Part shown: piece by piece, positions 1-8,168 of the stretch | Layout: each line of letters begins with the position of its first letter | Position numbering within the stretch: position 1 is the stretch's first letter | Origin: Streptomyces phaeofaciens | GTDB lineage: Bacteria > Actinomycetota > Actinomycetes > Streptomycetales > Streptomycetaceae | Direction: 5' to 3' | Length of the DNA: 64,000 nt | Assembly (NCBI RefSeq): GCF_014648915.1 | Contig: NZ_BMSA01000016.1 | Span: forward strand, 62,001-126,000 | Made by a program: the position numbers and the translations under genes | Notes under the pieces: model-generated | Database searches by the model: none | What the model was told of the DNA's origin: nothing | Seen by the model: the letters and a program-made list of their open reading frames with translations, nothing else

Positions 1-156
1 CGACGCGTCGACCTCGGCGAGATGCCGGGCGAGGAGCAGGTCGCAGGACTCCAGCAGAGCGGGATCGGTGACGACCAGGCGGACGGTGGTGCCGAGGGCA
101 CGCCACTCGCGGGCGGCGGTCGTCCGCGGCCGCAGGGGCGTGGACGCGGTCGTCAC
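1..156 (-). CDS. apbE: FAD:protein FMN transferase (ApbE family), N-terminal 52 residues only
   Basis: This is the beginning of a gene that runs off the left edge. From the GTG at 156 the frame reads WRALGTTVRLVVTDP at residues 18-32, followed by a stretch ending LLARHLAEVDAS. That matches the start of ApbE proteins, where A-LGTTV is followed by a helix with L-EVD leading into the FAD-binding core. ApbE enzymes move FMN from FAD onto a Ser or Thr of partner proteins, outside the membrane in known cases. The GTG overlaps the TGA of the upstream gene (GTGA), so the two are probably translationally coupled. The Mg-binding and catalytic residues lie outside the window, so integrity cannot be judged. 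I see no signal peptide in the short N-terminus. Confidence 0.7.
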   Translation of the reverse strand, partial: MTTASTPLRPRTTAAREWRALGTTVRLVVTDPALLESCDLLLARHLAEVDAS

Positions 157-545
157 GACGCCCCCGAGGTGGAGTCGGCGGAGCCGCCGGAGGAGGAGGT
201 GAGGCCACTGGAACCGTCGGAGCCGGACGAGGTGCCTGTGCTGTCCGTGCCGGCCGTGCTGTCCGTGTCGTCCGTGCCGGTCGAGCCGGTCGAGCCGGTC
301 GAGCTGTCCGAGGAGGAGTCGCCGCCACTGCTCGCACCGGAGTCACCGGAGTCACCGGCGCTGCCGGCGCTGCCGGCCGCGGTGCCGCTGCTCGCCGTCG
401 TGTCGGCGTCCGCCTGCATCGTGGCGATCAGGGCGAACACTCCGGCCGCCCCGGCCAGCGTGACGGCGGCGGCCAGGGCCGCCGTCCGCCGCGCACCTCT
501 GCGGACCGCTGCCGCGGCCCCCCGCTGCTCTTCCCTGGTCGCCAT
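153..545 (-). CDS. Single-pass Ser/Gly/Thr-rich exported protein ending in an ApbE-type flavinylation motif
   Basis: The predicted protein has 130 residues: a basic N-terminus, one hydrophobic segment at about 22-43, then about 85 residues almost entirely of S, G, T, D and A. I chose the ATG at 545 because GGAGGGG lies just upstream; a GTG at 584 would add 13 residues and lacks such a site. The last seven residues are DSTSGAS, which fits the D-x-x-S/T-G-A-S/T pattern recognised by ApbE flavin transferases, and the next gene is apbE, overlapping by four bases. I infer that this may be a flavin carrier or an ApbE substrate on the outer face of the membrane. It has no FMN-binding fold that I can see. 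It could instead be a cell-wall spacer protein, with the motif arising by chance in a Ser/Gly-rich tail. Confidence 0.6.
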   Translation of the reverse strand: MATREEQRGAAAAVRRGARRTAALAAAVTLAGAAGVFALIATMQADADTTASSGTAAGSAGSAGDSGDSGASSGGDSSSDSSTGSTGSTGTDDTDSTAGTDSTGTSSGSDGSSGLTSSSGGSADSTSGAS

Positions 546-659
546 GACCGTTCCCCTCCGCAGTGACGTTCTGTCACGCACCACGGTCGGGGAACGGCCT
601 GAGAGAAGTCTGTGAGGCTCCCATACACCTCGACAGAACTCTCTGAGACGACCCTTAAA

Positions 660-2363
660 TCACGCCGTCAGGCGGGCGATCGCCTCGTCCACCGTCAGCT
701 CCTCGCGCTCCCCGGTGCGGCGGTCCTTCAGCTCCAGGACGCCCTCGGCGCTGCGGCGGCCCGCCACCAGGATCTTGGGGACGCCGATCAGCTCGGCGTC
801 GGTGAACTTCACGCCCGGGGAGACCCCGGCGCGGTCGTCGACCAGGACGCGCAGGCCGACGGCCCGGAGCCGCTCGGAGACCTCCAGCGCCAGCTCGGTC
901 TGCAGGGCCTTGCCGGCGGCGACCACGTGCACATCGGCCGGGGCGACCTCGGCCGGCCAGCACAGGCCCTTGTCGTCGGCGCTCTGCTCGGCGAGGGCCG
1001 CGACCGCGCGGGAGACGCCGATGCCGTAGGAGCCCATGGTGACGCGGACCGGCTTGCCCTGCTGGCCGAGGACGTCGAGCTTCAGCGCGTCCGCGTACTT
1101 GCGGCCCAGCTGGAAGATGTGGCCGATCTCGATGGCGCGGTCCAGCTTGAGGCCGGTGCCGCACTTCGGGCACGGGTCGCCCTCCTGGACGACCACGACG
1201 TCGACGTACGCGTCGACCTCGAAGTCACGGCCCGCGACGACGTTCTTGGCGTGCGTGCCCTCCTTGTTCGCGCCCGTGATCCAGGAGGTGCCGGGGGCCA
1301 CGCGCGGGTCGGCGATGTACGTGACCTTCTCGCCCAGCCCCTGCGGACCGACGTAGCCGCGCACCAGGTCGGGGCGGCCCACGAAGTCCTCGGCGGTGAC
1401 CAGTTCGACGGCGGCCGGGGCGAAGTGCGCCTCGACCTTGCCCAGGTCCACCTCGCGGTCGCCGGGGACGCCGACGGCCACGATCTCGCCGTCGACCTTG
1501 ACGAGGAGGTTCTTCAGGGTGGCCGAGGCCGGGACGCCGAGGTGGGCGGCGAGGGTCTCGATGGTCGGGGTGTCCGGGGTCGGGATCTCCTCGAGCGCGG
1601 CCACGCCGTCGGCGTCCACCGGCTTCAGCTCGTACGTGATCGCCTCGGTGTTGGCCGCGAAGTCGCAGTTCGGGCAGTCCGCGAAGGTGTCCTCGCCGGC
1701 CTCGGCCGGGGCCAGGAACTCCTCCGACTTCGAGCCGCCCATGGCGCCGGCGGTGGCGGCGCAGATGCGGTAGTCGAGGCCGAGGCGCTCGAAGACGCGC
1801 TGGTAGGCCTCGCGGTGCAGGGCGTAGGACTTCGCGAGGCCCTCGTCCTCGGTGTCGAAGGAGTACGAGTCCTTCATCAGGAACTCGCGGCCGCGCAGGA
1901 TGCCGGCGCGGGGGCGGGCCTCGTCACGGAACTTGGTCTGGATCTGGTAAAGGATCACCGGCAGGTCCTTGTAGGACGTGCACTGGTCCTTGACCAGGAG
2001 GGTGAAGATCTCCTCGTGGGTGGGGCCGAGGAGGTAGTCGCCGCCCCTGCGGTCGTTGAGGCGGAACAGCTCGGCCCCGTACTCCTCCCAGCGGCCGGTC
2101 GCCTCGTACGGCTCCTTCGGCAGCAGGGCGGGGAGGGACACCTCCTGGGCGCCGATCGCGTCCATCTCCTCACGGACGATCCGCTCGACGTTGGCGAGGA
2201 CCTTCTTGCCGAGCGGCAGCCAGCTCCAGATGCCGGCGGCGGTGCGGCGGACGTAGCCGGCGCGGACCAGGAGCTTGTGGCTGAGCACCTCGGCGTCCGC
2301 CGGGTCGTCGCGCAGCGTCTTCGCCATCAACTGGGACATGCGCTGGACCGGTGCGTTCGCCAT
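660..2363 (-). CDS. proS: Prolyl-tRNA synthetase, bacterial type with editing domain
   Basis: The protein (567 aa) charges tRNA-Pro with proline in the cytoplasm. Class II synthetase motifs are clear: motif 2 is FRDEARPRAGILRGREF at about 145-161, followed by MKDSYSF, and motif 3 is GSYGIGVSR at about 442-450. GPTHEEIFT (113-121) is the ATP-site segment typical of bacterial ProS. An insertion of about 160 residues between motifs 2 and 3 (about 225-385) corresponds to the INS domain that removes mischarged alanine. The C-terminus matches the anticodon-binding fold. Length is normal for the bacterial type. AGGAG lies about 10 bases before the ATG. The gene follows a GNAT gene on the same strand, separated by a hairpin-bearing gap. 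Confidence 0.97.
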   Translation of the reverse strand: MANAPVQRMSQLMAKTLRDDPADAEVLSHKLLVRAGYVRRTAAGIWSWLPLGKKVLANVERIVREEMDAIGAQEVSLPALLPKEPYEATGRWEEYGAELFRLNDRRGGDYLLGPTHEEIFTLLVKDQCTSYKDLPVILYQIQTKFRDEARPRAGILRGREFLMKDSYSFDTEDEGLAKSYALHREAYQRVFERLGLDYRICAATAGAMGGSKSEEFLAPAEAGEDTFADCPNCDFAANTEAITYELKPVDADGVAALEEIPTPDTPTIETLAAHLGVPASATLKNLLVKVDGEIVAVGVPGDREVDLGKVEAHFAPAAVELVTAEDFVGRPDLVRGYVGPQGLGEKVTYIADPRVAPGTSWITGANKEGTHAKNVVAGRDFEVDAYVDVVVVQEGDPCPKCGTGLKLDRAIEIGHIFQLGRKYADALKLDVLGQQGKPVRVTMGSYGIGVSRAVAALAEQSADDKGLCWPAEVAPADVHVVAAGKALQTELALEVSERLRAVGLRVLVDDRAGVSPGVKFTDAELIGVPKILVAGRRSAEGVLELKDRRTGEREELTVDEAIARLTA

Positions 2364-2391
2364 GGTTCTCGTACTCCTGCCGATGGGGGTC

Positions 2392-2421
2392 CCCCCGCTC
2401 TAGCGCAGCCGAGAGTGGGGG
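2392..2421. repeat. Hairpin between GNAT gene and proS
   Basis: The arms CCCCCGCTCT (2392-2401) and AGAGTGGGGG (2412-2421) pair over ten positions with one G-U, around a ten-base loop. It lies 50 bases past the stop of the upstream GNAT gene and 29 bases before the proS start. From memory, very similar GC hairpins are scattered through Streptomyces intergenic DNA, so it may be both a dispersed repeat and a transcription terminator. Confidence 0.55.
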
Positions 2422-2471
2422 AGGGTGATGGCTAGGAGGTTAGCCGGGAGCCGGGCGCGGCCGGAAATCCG

Positions 2472-3005
2472 TTACGGCCGCAGCAGGGGCAGCGGGGCGC
2501 CCATCACGGCGTAGGGGCGGGGGGCGCTGGGGAAGAGGACCCGGCGGGCCAGGTCCCTGTAGCCGAGGGAGCGGTAGAGGGCGCGGGCCGGGCTCTCGGT
2601 GTCGATCGCGGAGAGGATCGAGCGGGGTTCGGCCGCGGTGTCGGTGATGGCGGTGATCAGGGCCCGGCCCGCGCCGCGGTTCTGGTGGGCGGGGTGCACA
2701 TGGAGTTCCGTGATCACGAAGGACTCGTCGAGCCAGCCCTCGTTGCCCTGGGCGCGGAGGTAGGGCTGCACGACGGTGGACCACCAGTGGGTGCGGTCGT
2801 TGGGCATGCCGTACACGAACCCCACCAGGCGGCCCTCGGGGGTCGTCGCGCCGAGGGCTCGCGCGCCGCCGTGGGTCATGTGGCGCAGCACGATCTGCCG
2901 GCGTACGGCCACCTCGTCGGGCCCGAGTCCGAACGCCACGGCTTGGACCGCGAGGGCCTCGTCCACGTGGGCAGGAAGATCCAAGGGGCCGATGACGAGG
3001 TCCAT
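2472..3005 (-). CDS. GNAT family N-acetyltransferase
   Basis: The protein (177 aa) has one GNAT fold. The acetyl-CoA-binding motif A appears as ELHVHPAHQNRGAGRALI at about 108-125, with the Q-x-x-G-x-A signature. The later segment SPARALYRSLGYRDL is the usual end of the fold, where an Asn/Tyr/Ala-rich helix leads into YRSLGY. Such enzymes move the acetyl group of acetyl-CoA to an amine, but the substrate cannot be read from sequence. It lies 21 bases downstream of another GNAT gene on the same strand, so the two may be co-transcribed. Confidence 0.85.
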   Translation of the reverse strand: MDLVIGPLDLPAHVDEALAVQAVAFGLGPDEVAVRRQIVLRHMTHGGARALGATTPEGRLVGFVYGMPNDRTHWWSTVVQPYLRAQGNEGWLDESFVITELHVHPAHQNRGAGRALITAITDTAAEPRSILSAIDTESPARALYRSLGYRDLARRVLFPSAPRPYAVMGAPLPLLRP

Positions 3006-3026
3006 GGCGCGGAGCCTACAGGGGGC

Positions 3027-3875
3027 TCAGAAGAGAACGCTCATGAAAGCGCCGACCTCTTGGAAGCCCACGCGGCGGTAGGTCCGGCGGGCCGCGGTGT
3101 TGTAGTCGTTCACGTAGAGGCTCACCACCGGTGACACGTCGGCCAGCGCGTAGCGCAGGATCGCGGCCATGGCGGGGGCGGCCAGGCCCTTGCCCCGGTA
3201 CTCGGGAGCCACCCACACGCCCTGGATCTGGCAGGCCTGTGACGTGGCCGCGCCGATCTCGGCCTTGAAGACGACCTTGCCGTGCTCGTCGAGGCGGGCG
3301 AAGGAACGGCCGGAACCGACGAGTTCGGCGACCCGGGCCTGGTAGAGCAGGCCGCCGTCGCCGACCATCGGGGAGACGCCGACCTCCTCGGTGAACATGG
3401 CCACGCACGCCGGCATGATCGTCTCCATCTCGTCCTTGCGGATGCGGCGGACGTACGGATCCGGGGCGATGTCGGCGGGCATGCGGTCGGTGACCATGAG
3501 GGGCTGGTGGGCGCGGACCTCGCGGGCCGGGCCCCAGTGGGGTTCGAGGAGGCGCCACAGCAGGGCGGTGGGCTCGGAGAGGCCGACGATCGAGGAGCAG
3601 CGGCGGCCGGAGCGCCGGGCACGGTCGGCGAAGGCGCGGACGGCGCGTGGAGTGGCGCAGATCGGGACGAGGTTGGCGCCCGCGTAGCACAGGGACGTCA
3701 GCATGCCGTCCTCGTACCAGCCCCACATCTCGCCGCCGAGGCGCCACGGGTCGAGGCCGGCGACCTGGACCCGGGAGGTCACGAAGGCGTTGGCGACGGG
3801 GTCGCGGTCGAGTACGGCGAGCGCGGTGTCCAGGTCGCTCGGCTCGAGGACCCGGGAGGTGGTCTGGGTCAACAC
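3027..3875 (-). CDS. Two-part GNAT family acetyltransferase
   Basis: The protein has 282 aa. The open frame continues upstream to 4067, but that part is Pro/Arg-rich translation of an intergenic repeat. I place the start at the GTG at 3875, preceded by GGTGAGG, giving VLTQTTSRVLEPSDLDTAL. The C-terminal half is a GNAT domain with motif A GVWVAPEYRGKGLAAPAM (about 212-229), followed by SLYVNDYNTAARRTYRRVGF. The N-terminal half (about 1-120) is a second, degenerate GNAT-like region (DPVANAFVTSRV). Two-part GNATs of this kind are common next to ispG in actinomycetes. The substrate is unknown. Confidence 0.82.
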   Translation of the reverse strand: MLTQTTSRVLEPSDLDTALAVLDRDPVANAFVTSRVQVAGLDPWRLGGEMWGWYEDGMLTSLCYAGANLVPICATPRAVRAFADRARRSGRRCSSIVGLSEPTALLWRLLEPHWGPAREVRAHQPLMVTDRMPADIAPDPYVRRIRKDEMETIMPACVAMFTEEVGVSPMVGDGGLLYQARVAELVGSGRSFARLDEHGKVVFKAEIGAATSQACQIQGVWVAPEYRGKGLAAPAMAAILRYALADVSPVVSLYVNDYNTAARRTYRRVGFQEVGAFMSVLF

Positions 3876-3989
3876 GTACAGGGCCTCACCCTCAGGGCTG
3901 CTGATCTCCGCACTGTACCTGCGGAAGCTGAGCGGTGCCGACCCCTGCGGGGGGCTGTGGGGTGGTCGGTGGTCGTCGGCCGGTGTTCG

Positions 3990-4063
3990 GTTCCGGGGGC
4001 TGCCGCCCCCGGACCCCCGCTTCGGCCTGGACGGCCTCGTCCTCGAACGCCGGACGGGCTGGA
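3990..4063. repeat. Streptomyces-type dispersed intergenic repeat with hairpin
   Basis: Between ispG (ends 4128) and the GNAT gene (starts 3875) lies a perfect 8-bp stem, CCGGGGGC (3993-4000) with GCCCCCGG (4005-4012), then GACCCCCGC, then a block containing CTCGTCCTCGAACGCCGGAC and GGGCTGG. I recognise this combination, from memory, as a repetitive intergenic element found many times in Streptomyces chromosomes. It sits just downstream of ispG and probably acts as its terminator. The rest of the 252-base gap shows nothing else. Confidence 0.6.
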
Positions 4064-4127
4064 TCACCTCGACCTGCGCCGAGAGGCCGGACCCCGAGAC
4101 CGAGCCGCCCCGGGCACTACATCCTCG

Positions 4128-5285
<1,158 letters not shown>

Positions 5286-5400
5286 CTGCTGTGCAACCCC
5301 AAGTCGTGGATCAAGGTCCAGGTCCCGTCGGAGGCGGGTTCCAGGCTTCGAGATTACGGCACTGGCCCAGGTGCGAGCACTCCCCCACCCTCGAAACACT

Positions 5401-5422
5401 CGTGCGGGGGTGCCCCCGCACG
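5401..5422. terminator. Short GC palindrome upstream of ispG
   Basis: CGTGCGGGGG (5401-5410) and CCCCCGCACG (5413-5422) are perfectly complementary around TG. Eight pairs with a six-base loop is the realistic structure. It lies 22 bases from the larger hairpin at 5444-5475, within the 216-base gap between rseP and ispG. The two may act as a double terminator, or as structure in an ispG leader. Confidence 0.5.
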
Positions 5423-5443
5423 CCGTCGGACACGCGGAGACGA

Positions 5444-5475
5444 CGGCGGCCCGGCACCACCGTGCCGGGCCGCCG
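5444..5475 (-). terminator. 14-bp hairpin terminator after rseP
   Basis: CGGCGGCCCGGCAC (5444-5457) pairs perfectly with GTGCCGGGCCGCCG (5462-5475) around the loop CACC. It begins 26 bases past the rseP stop. Streptomyces terminators often lack a U-run. Its position implies that dxr-rseP transcription largely stops here and that ispG has its own promoter, or that the hairpin attenuates read-through. Confidence 0.75.
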
Positions 5476-5501
5476 CGAACGCTGTGTGACCAGGACGTGT
5501 C

Positions 5502-6806
5502 CTAGGAGATGCGCACCGGATTCACCACGTCGGCGATCAGCACCAGGATCGTGAAGCAGACGAAGATTCCGGCCACCACGTAGGCCACCGGCATCAGCTT
5601 CGCCACGTCGAACGGGCCCGGGTCCGGGCGGCGCAGGACCTTGGCGGTGTTGCGGCGCAGCGACTCCCACAGGGCGCCGGCGATGTGGCCGCCGTCGAGC
5701 GGGAGCAGCGGGAGCATGTTGAACAGGAACAGGGAGAGGTTGAATCCGGCCAGCAGGCCCACGAACATGGCGAGCTGCTGCGAGGCCGGGATGTCCAGGG
5801 TGGCGATCTCGCCGGTGACCCGGGCCGCGCCGACGATGCCCATCGGGGAGTCCGCCTCGCGGGGGCCGTCGCCGAAGGCGGCGTCCCACAGGGCGGGGAT
5901 CTTGGCGGGCAGCGCGATCAGGGAGTCGACGGCGTCGCCGACGCGGTCGGTCATCCAGGTCACGGACTCGCCGAGGTCCTGCTTGACGACGCCGGTGGCG
6001 GCGCTGAAGCCGAGGAAGCCGGCCTTGACGTACTCGCCCTGGACGTAGGTGCCGGCGGCGTCCTTCTTGGCGACCTGGTTGGTGGCGATCTTCGCGTGCA
6101 GGGTGACTTCCTGGCCCCCGCGGTCGACGACGATCGCGACCTCCTTGCCGGCGCTGTCCCGGATCAGGTCGGAGAGGGTGTCCCACTTCTCGGTGCGGAC
6201 GCCGCCGAAGGCGACGATCTTGTCGCCCGCCTTCATTCCGGCGGCGGCGGCCGGGGACTGCGGGTCGGACTTCTTGCAGTCGTCGCGGTTCTCGCTCTGC
6301 GCGATGACACAGGGCGAGACCGAGCTGACGGTGGTGGTCTGCTGCTGGATGCCGAAGCCCATGAGCAGGGTGAGGAAGAGACCGATCGCGAGCACCAGGT
6401 TCATGAACGGGCCGGCGAACATCACGATGACGCGCTTCCACGGCTTGCGCGTGTAGAACATGCGGGTCTCGTCGCCGGGCTGGAGCTCCTCGTAGGCGGC
6501 CGAGCGGGCGTCCTCGATCATGCCGCGCCAGGGCGAGGTGGAGCGGGCCGTGATCCGGCCGTCCTCGCCGGGCGGGAACATGCCGATCATGCGGATGTAG
6601 CCGCCGAAGGGGACGGCCTTGACGCCGTACTCGGTCTCACCCTTCCGGCGCGAGAAGATGGTGGGGCCGAAGCCGACCATGTACTGGGGCACCCGGATGC
6701 CGAAGAGCTTCGCCGTGGAGAGATGGCCCAGCTCGTGCCAGGCGATCGAGGCGAGCAGGCCCACCGCGAAGACCACTATCCCCAGGATGAACATCAGGGT
6801 CGTCAT
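5502..6806 (-). CDS. rseP: Site-2 intramembrane zinc metalloprotease (RseP/RIP family)
   Basis: This polytopic membrane protease (434 aa) cleaves within the membrane. HELGH (24-28) in the first transmembrane segment is the zinc motif. A PDZ-like region lies mid-protein (about 170-270, with SPAAAAGMKAGDKIVAFGG), and NMLPLLPLDGGH near the C-terminus supplies the third zinc ligand. The start is the ATG at 6806: it overlaps the dxr stop (ATGA) and has GGAGG upstream. The frame continues much further upstream inside dxr and is not coding there. Known relatives process anti-sigma factors or signal peptide remnants; the substrate here cannot be told. The dxr-rseP pairing is usual in actinomycetes. 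Confidence 0.93.
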   Translation of the reverse strand: MTTLMFILGIVVFAVGLLASIAWHELGHLSTAKLFGIRVPQYMVGFGPTIFSRRKGETEYGVKAVPFGGYIRMIGMFPPGEDGRITARSTSPWRGMIEDARSAAYEELQPGDETRMFYTRKPWKRVIVMFAGPFMNLVLAIGLFLTLLMGFGIQQQTTTVSSVSPCVIAQSENRDDCKKSDPQSPAAAAGMKAGDKIVAFGGVRTEKWDTLSDLIRDSAGKEVAIVVDRGGQEVTLHAKIATNQVAKKDAAGTYVQGEYVKAGFLGFSAATGVVKQDLGESVTWMTDRVGDAVDSLIALPAKIPALWDAAFGDGPREADSPMGIVGAARVTGEIATLDIPASQQLAMFVGLLAGFNLSLFLFNMLPLLPLDGGHIAGALWESLRRNTAKVLRRPDPGPFDVAKLMPVAYVVAGIFVCFTILVLIADVVNPVRIS

Positions 6807-8059
6807 GCACGGGCCTCCGCCGTCTGTGCCGTCAGTTCCCGGGCCCGGGCGCGGGCCCAGGTCTCCGCTTCGAGGACGTCCGACACCGTGAGCGAGGTTC
6901 CCGCGCGCGGGGTGCCGTGCTCCTCGACGATCCGCGTCACGGTCTCCATGATCCCGTTGAAGGGCAGCGCGCCCTGGCGGAACGCCTCCACGCACTCCTC
7001 GTTGGCGGCATTGAACACCGCCGGGGCCGTCCCCGCGAGCTCGCCCACGTGCCGGGCGAGGTTCACCGAGGGGAAGGCGTCGTTGTCGAGCGGGAAGAAC
7101 TCCCACGTCGACGCGGTGCTCCAGTCGAAGGCGGGCGCCGCGTCGGGGACGCGGTGCGGCCAGCCGAGGCCGATGGCGATGGGCCCGCGCATGTCGGGGG
7201 GCGTCGCCTGGGCCAGTGTCGATCCGTCCGTGAACTCAACCATCGAGTGGACATACGACTGCGGGTGCACGACCACCTCAATCCGCGAGAAGGGAATGTC
7301 GTAGAGGAGGTGGGCCTCGATGACCTCCAGCCCCTTGTTGACGAGCGTCGCGGAGTTGATCGTGATCACCGGGCCCATGGACCAGGTGGGGTGGGCCAGG
7401 GCGTCCTCGACGGTGACGTTCGCCAGCTGTTCCTTCGTACGGCCGCGGAAGGGGCCGCCGGAGGCGGTGACGACGAGCTTGCGGACGTCGGCGCGGGTGC
7501 CGGCGGCGAGGGCCTGGAAGAGCGCGGCGTGCTCGGAGTCCACCGGGATGATCTGGCCGGGCTTGGCGAGGGCCTTCACCAGCGGGCCGCCGACGATGAG
7601 CGACTCCTTGTTGGCGAGCGCGAGGGTGCGGCCCGCTTCCAGGGCGGCGAGGGTGGGCGCGAGGCCGATGGAGCCGGTGATGCCGTTGAGGACGGTGTGG
7701 CAGTCGGAGGCGGCGAGCCGGGTGGCCGCCTCCGGGCCGGCCAGGATCTCGGGCAGCGGCTCCCCGGGGCCGTACTCGGCGGCGAGCGCCTCCCGCAGCG
7801 CGGGTACGGCGTCCTCGCGGGCCACCGCGACGGTCCGCACCCGGAGCCGGCGGGCCTGCTCGGCCAGGAGGGCGACCCGGCCGCCGTTGGCGGACAGGCC
7901 GGTGACGCGGAAGCGGTCCGGGTTGCGCAGCACGAGATCGATGGCCTGGGTGCCGATCGACCCGGTGGAGCCGAGGACCACCACGTCCTTCGGCCCGTCG
8001 CCCGCGACGGGGTCGTAGACGAGGTGCGGGTCGGCGAGGGGTGCTGGACTGTCGGTCAT
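6803..8059 (-). CDS. dxr: 1-deoxy-D-xylulose-5-phosphate reductoisomerase
   Basis: Dxr (IspC; 418 aa) makes 2-C-methyl-D-erythritol 4-phosphate from DXP with NADPH, the committed step of the MEP pathway. The NADPH-binding loop VVVLGSTGSIGTQAID is at 27-42. The substrate and metal site appears as ALANKESLIVGG, IIPVDSEHAALFQ and TASGGPFR. The C-terminal helical part (NAANEECVEAFRQG) is present. I use the ATG at 8059, giving MTDSPAPLADPHLV, a start conserved among Streptomyces Dxr; the frame opens at 8122 without a plausible site. The stop overlaps the rseP start by four bases, pointing to coupled translation. Confidence 0.96.
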   Translation of the reverse strand: MTDSPAPLADPHLVYDPVAGDGPKDVVVLGSTGSIGTQAIDLVLRNPDRFRVTGLSANGGRVALLAEQARRLRVRTVAVAREDAVPALREALAAEYGPGEPLPEILAGPEAATRLAASDCHTVLNGITGSIGLAPTLAALEAGRTLALANKESLIVGGPLVKALAKPGQIIPVDSEHAALFQALAAGTRADVRKLVVTASGGPFRGRTKEQLANVTVEDALAHPTWSMGPVITINSATLVNKGLEVIEAHLLYDIPFSRIEVVVHPQSYVHSMVEFTDGSTLAQATPPDMRGPIAIGLGWPHRVPDAAPAFDWSTASTWEFFPLDNDAFPSVNLARHVGELAGTAPAVFNAANEECVEAFRQGALPFNGIMETVTRIVEEHGTPRAGTSLTVSDVLEAETWARARARELTAQTAEARA

Positions 8060-8092
8060 CCCCCCATTGTTGCCGCATCGGATGTGCGGCCG

Positions 8093-8150
8093 GACAGGGT
8101 GTCCCCTCATGGTCCCTCTCACGGTGGGTCCACGGCGGGGACACCTTGTC
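8093..8150 (-). terminator. Hairpin after the acyl-CoA dehydrogenase gene
   Basis: GACAGGGTGTCCCC (8093-8106) and GGGGACACCTTGTC (8137-8150) pair over 14 positions with one G-U wobble, with a 30-base loop. It sits directly after the acyl-CoA dehydrogenase stop (8169) and before the dxr start (8059), so it probably isolates the two genes. Confidence 0.6.
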
Positions 8151-8168
8151 GGGCGGGTGTGCGGTGCC

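Noticed and set aside
22..615. A 197-codon plus-strand frame at the left edge
   Set aside because: It mirrors the Ser/Gly-rich membrane protein and apbE on the other strand. The minus-strand genes have ribosome sites, an export helix and ApbE motifs.
4068..4127. Upstream extension of the GNAT gene at 3027 to 4067
   Set aside because: The added 64 residues translate an intergenic repeat. The GTG at 3875 has a ribosome site and gives the expected N-terminus.
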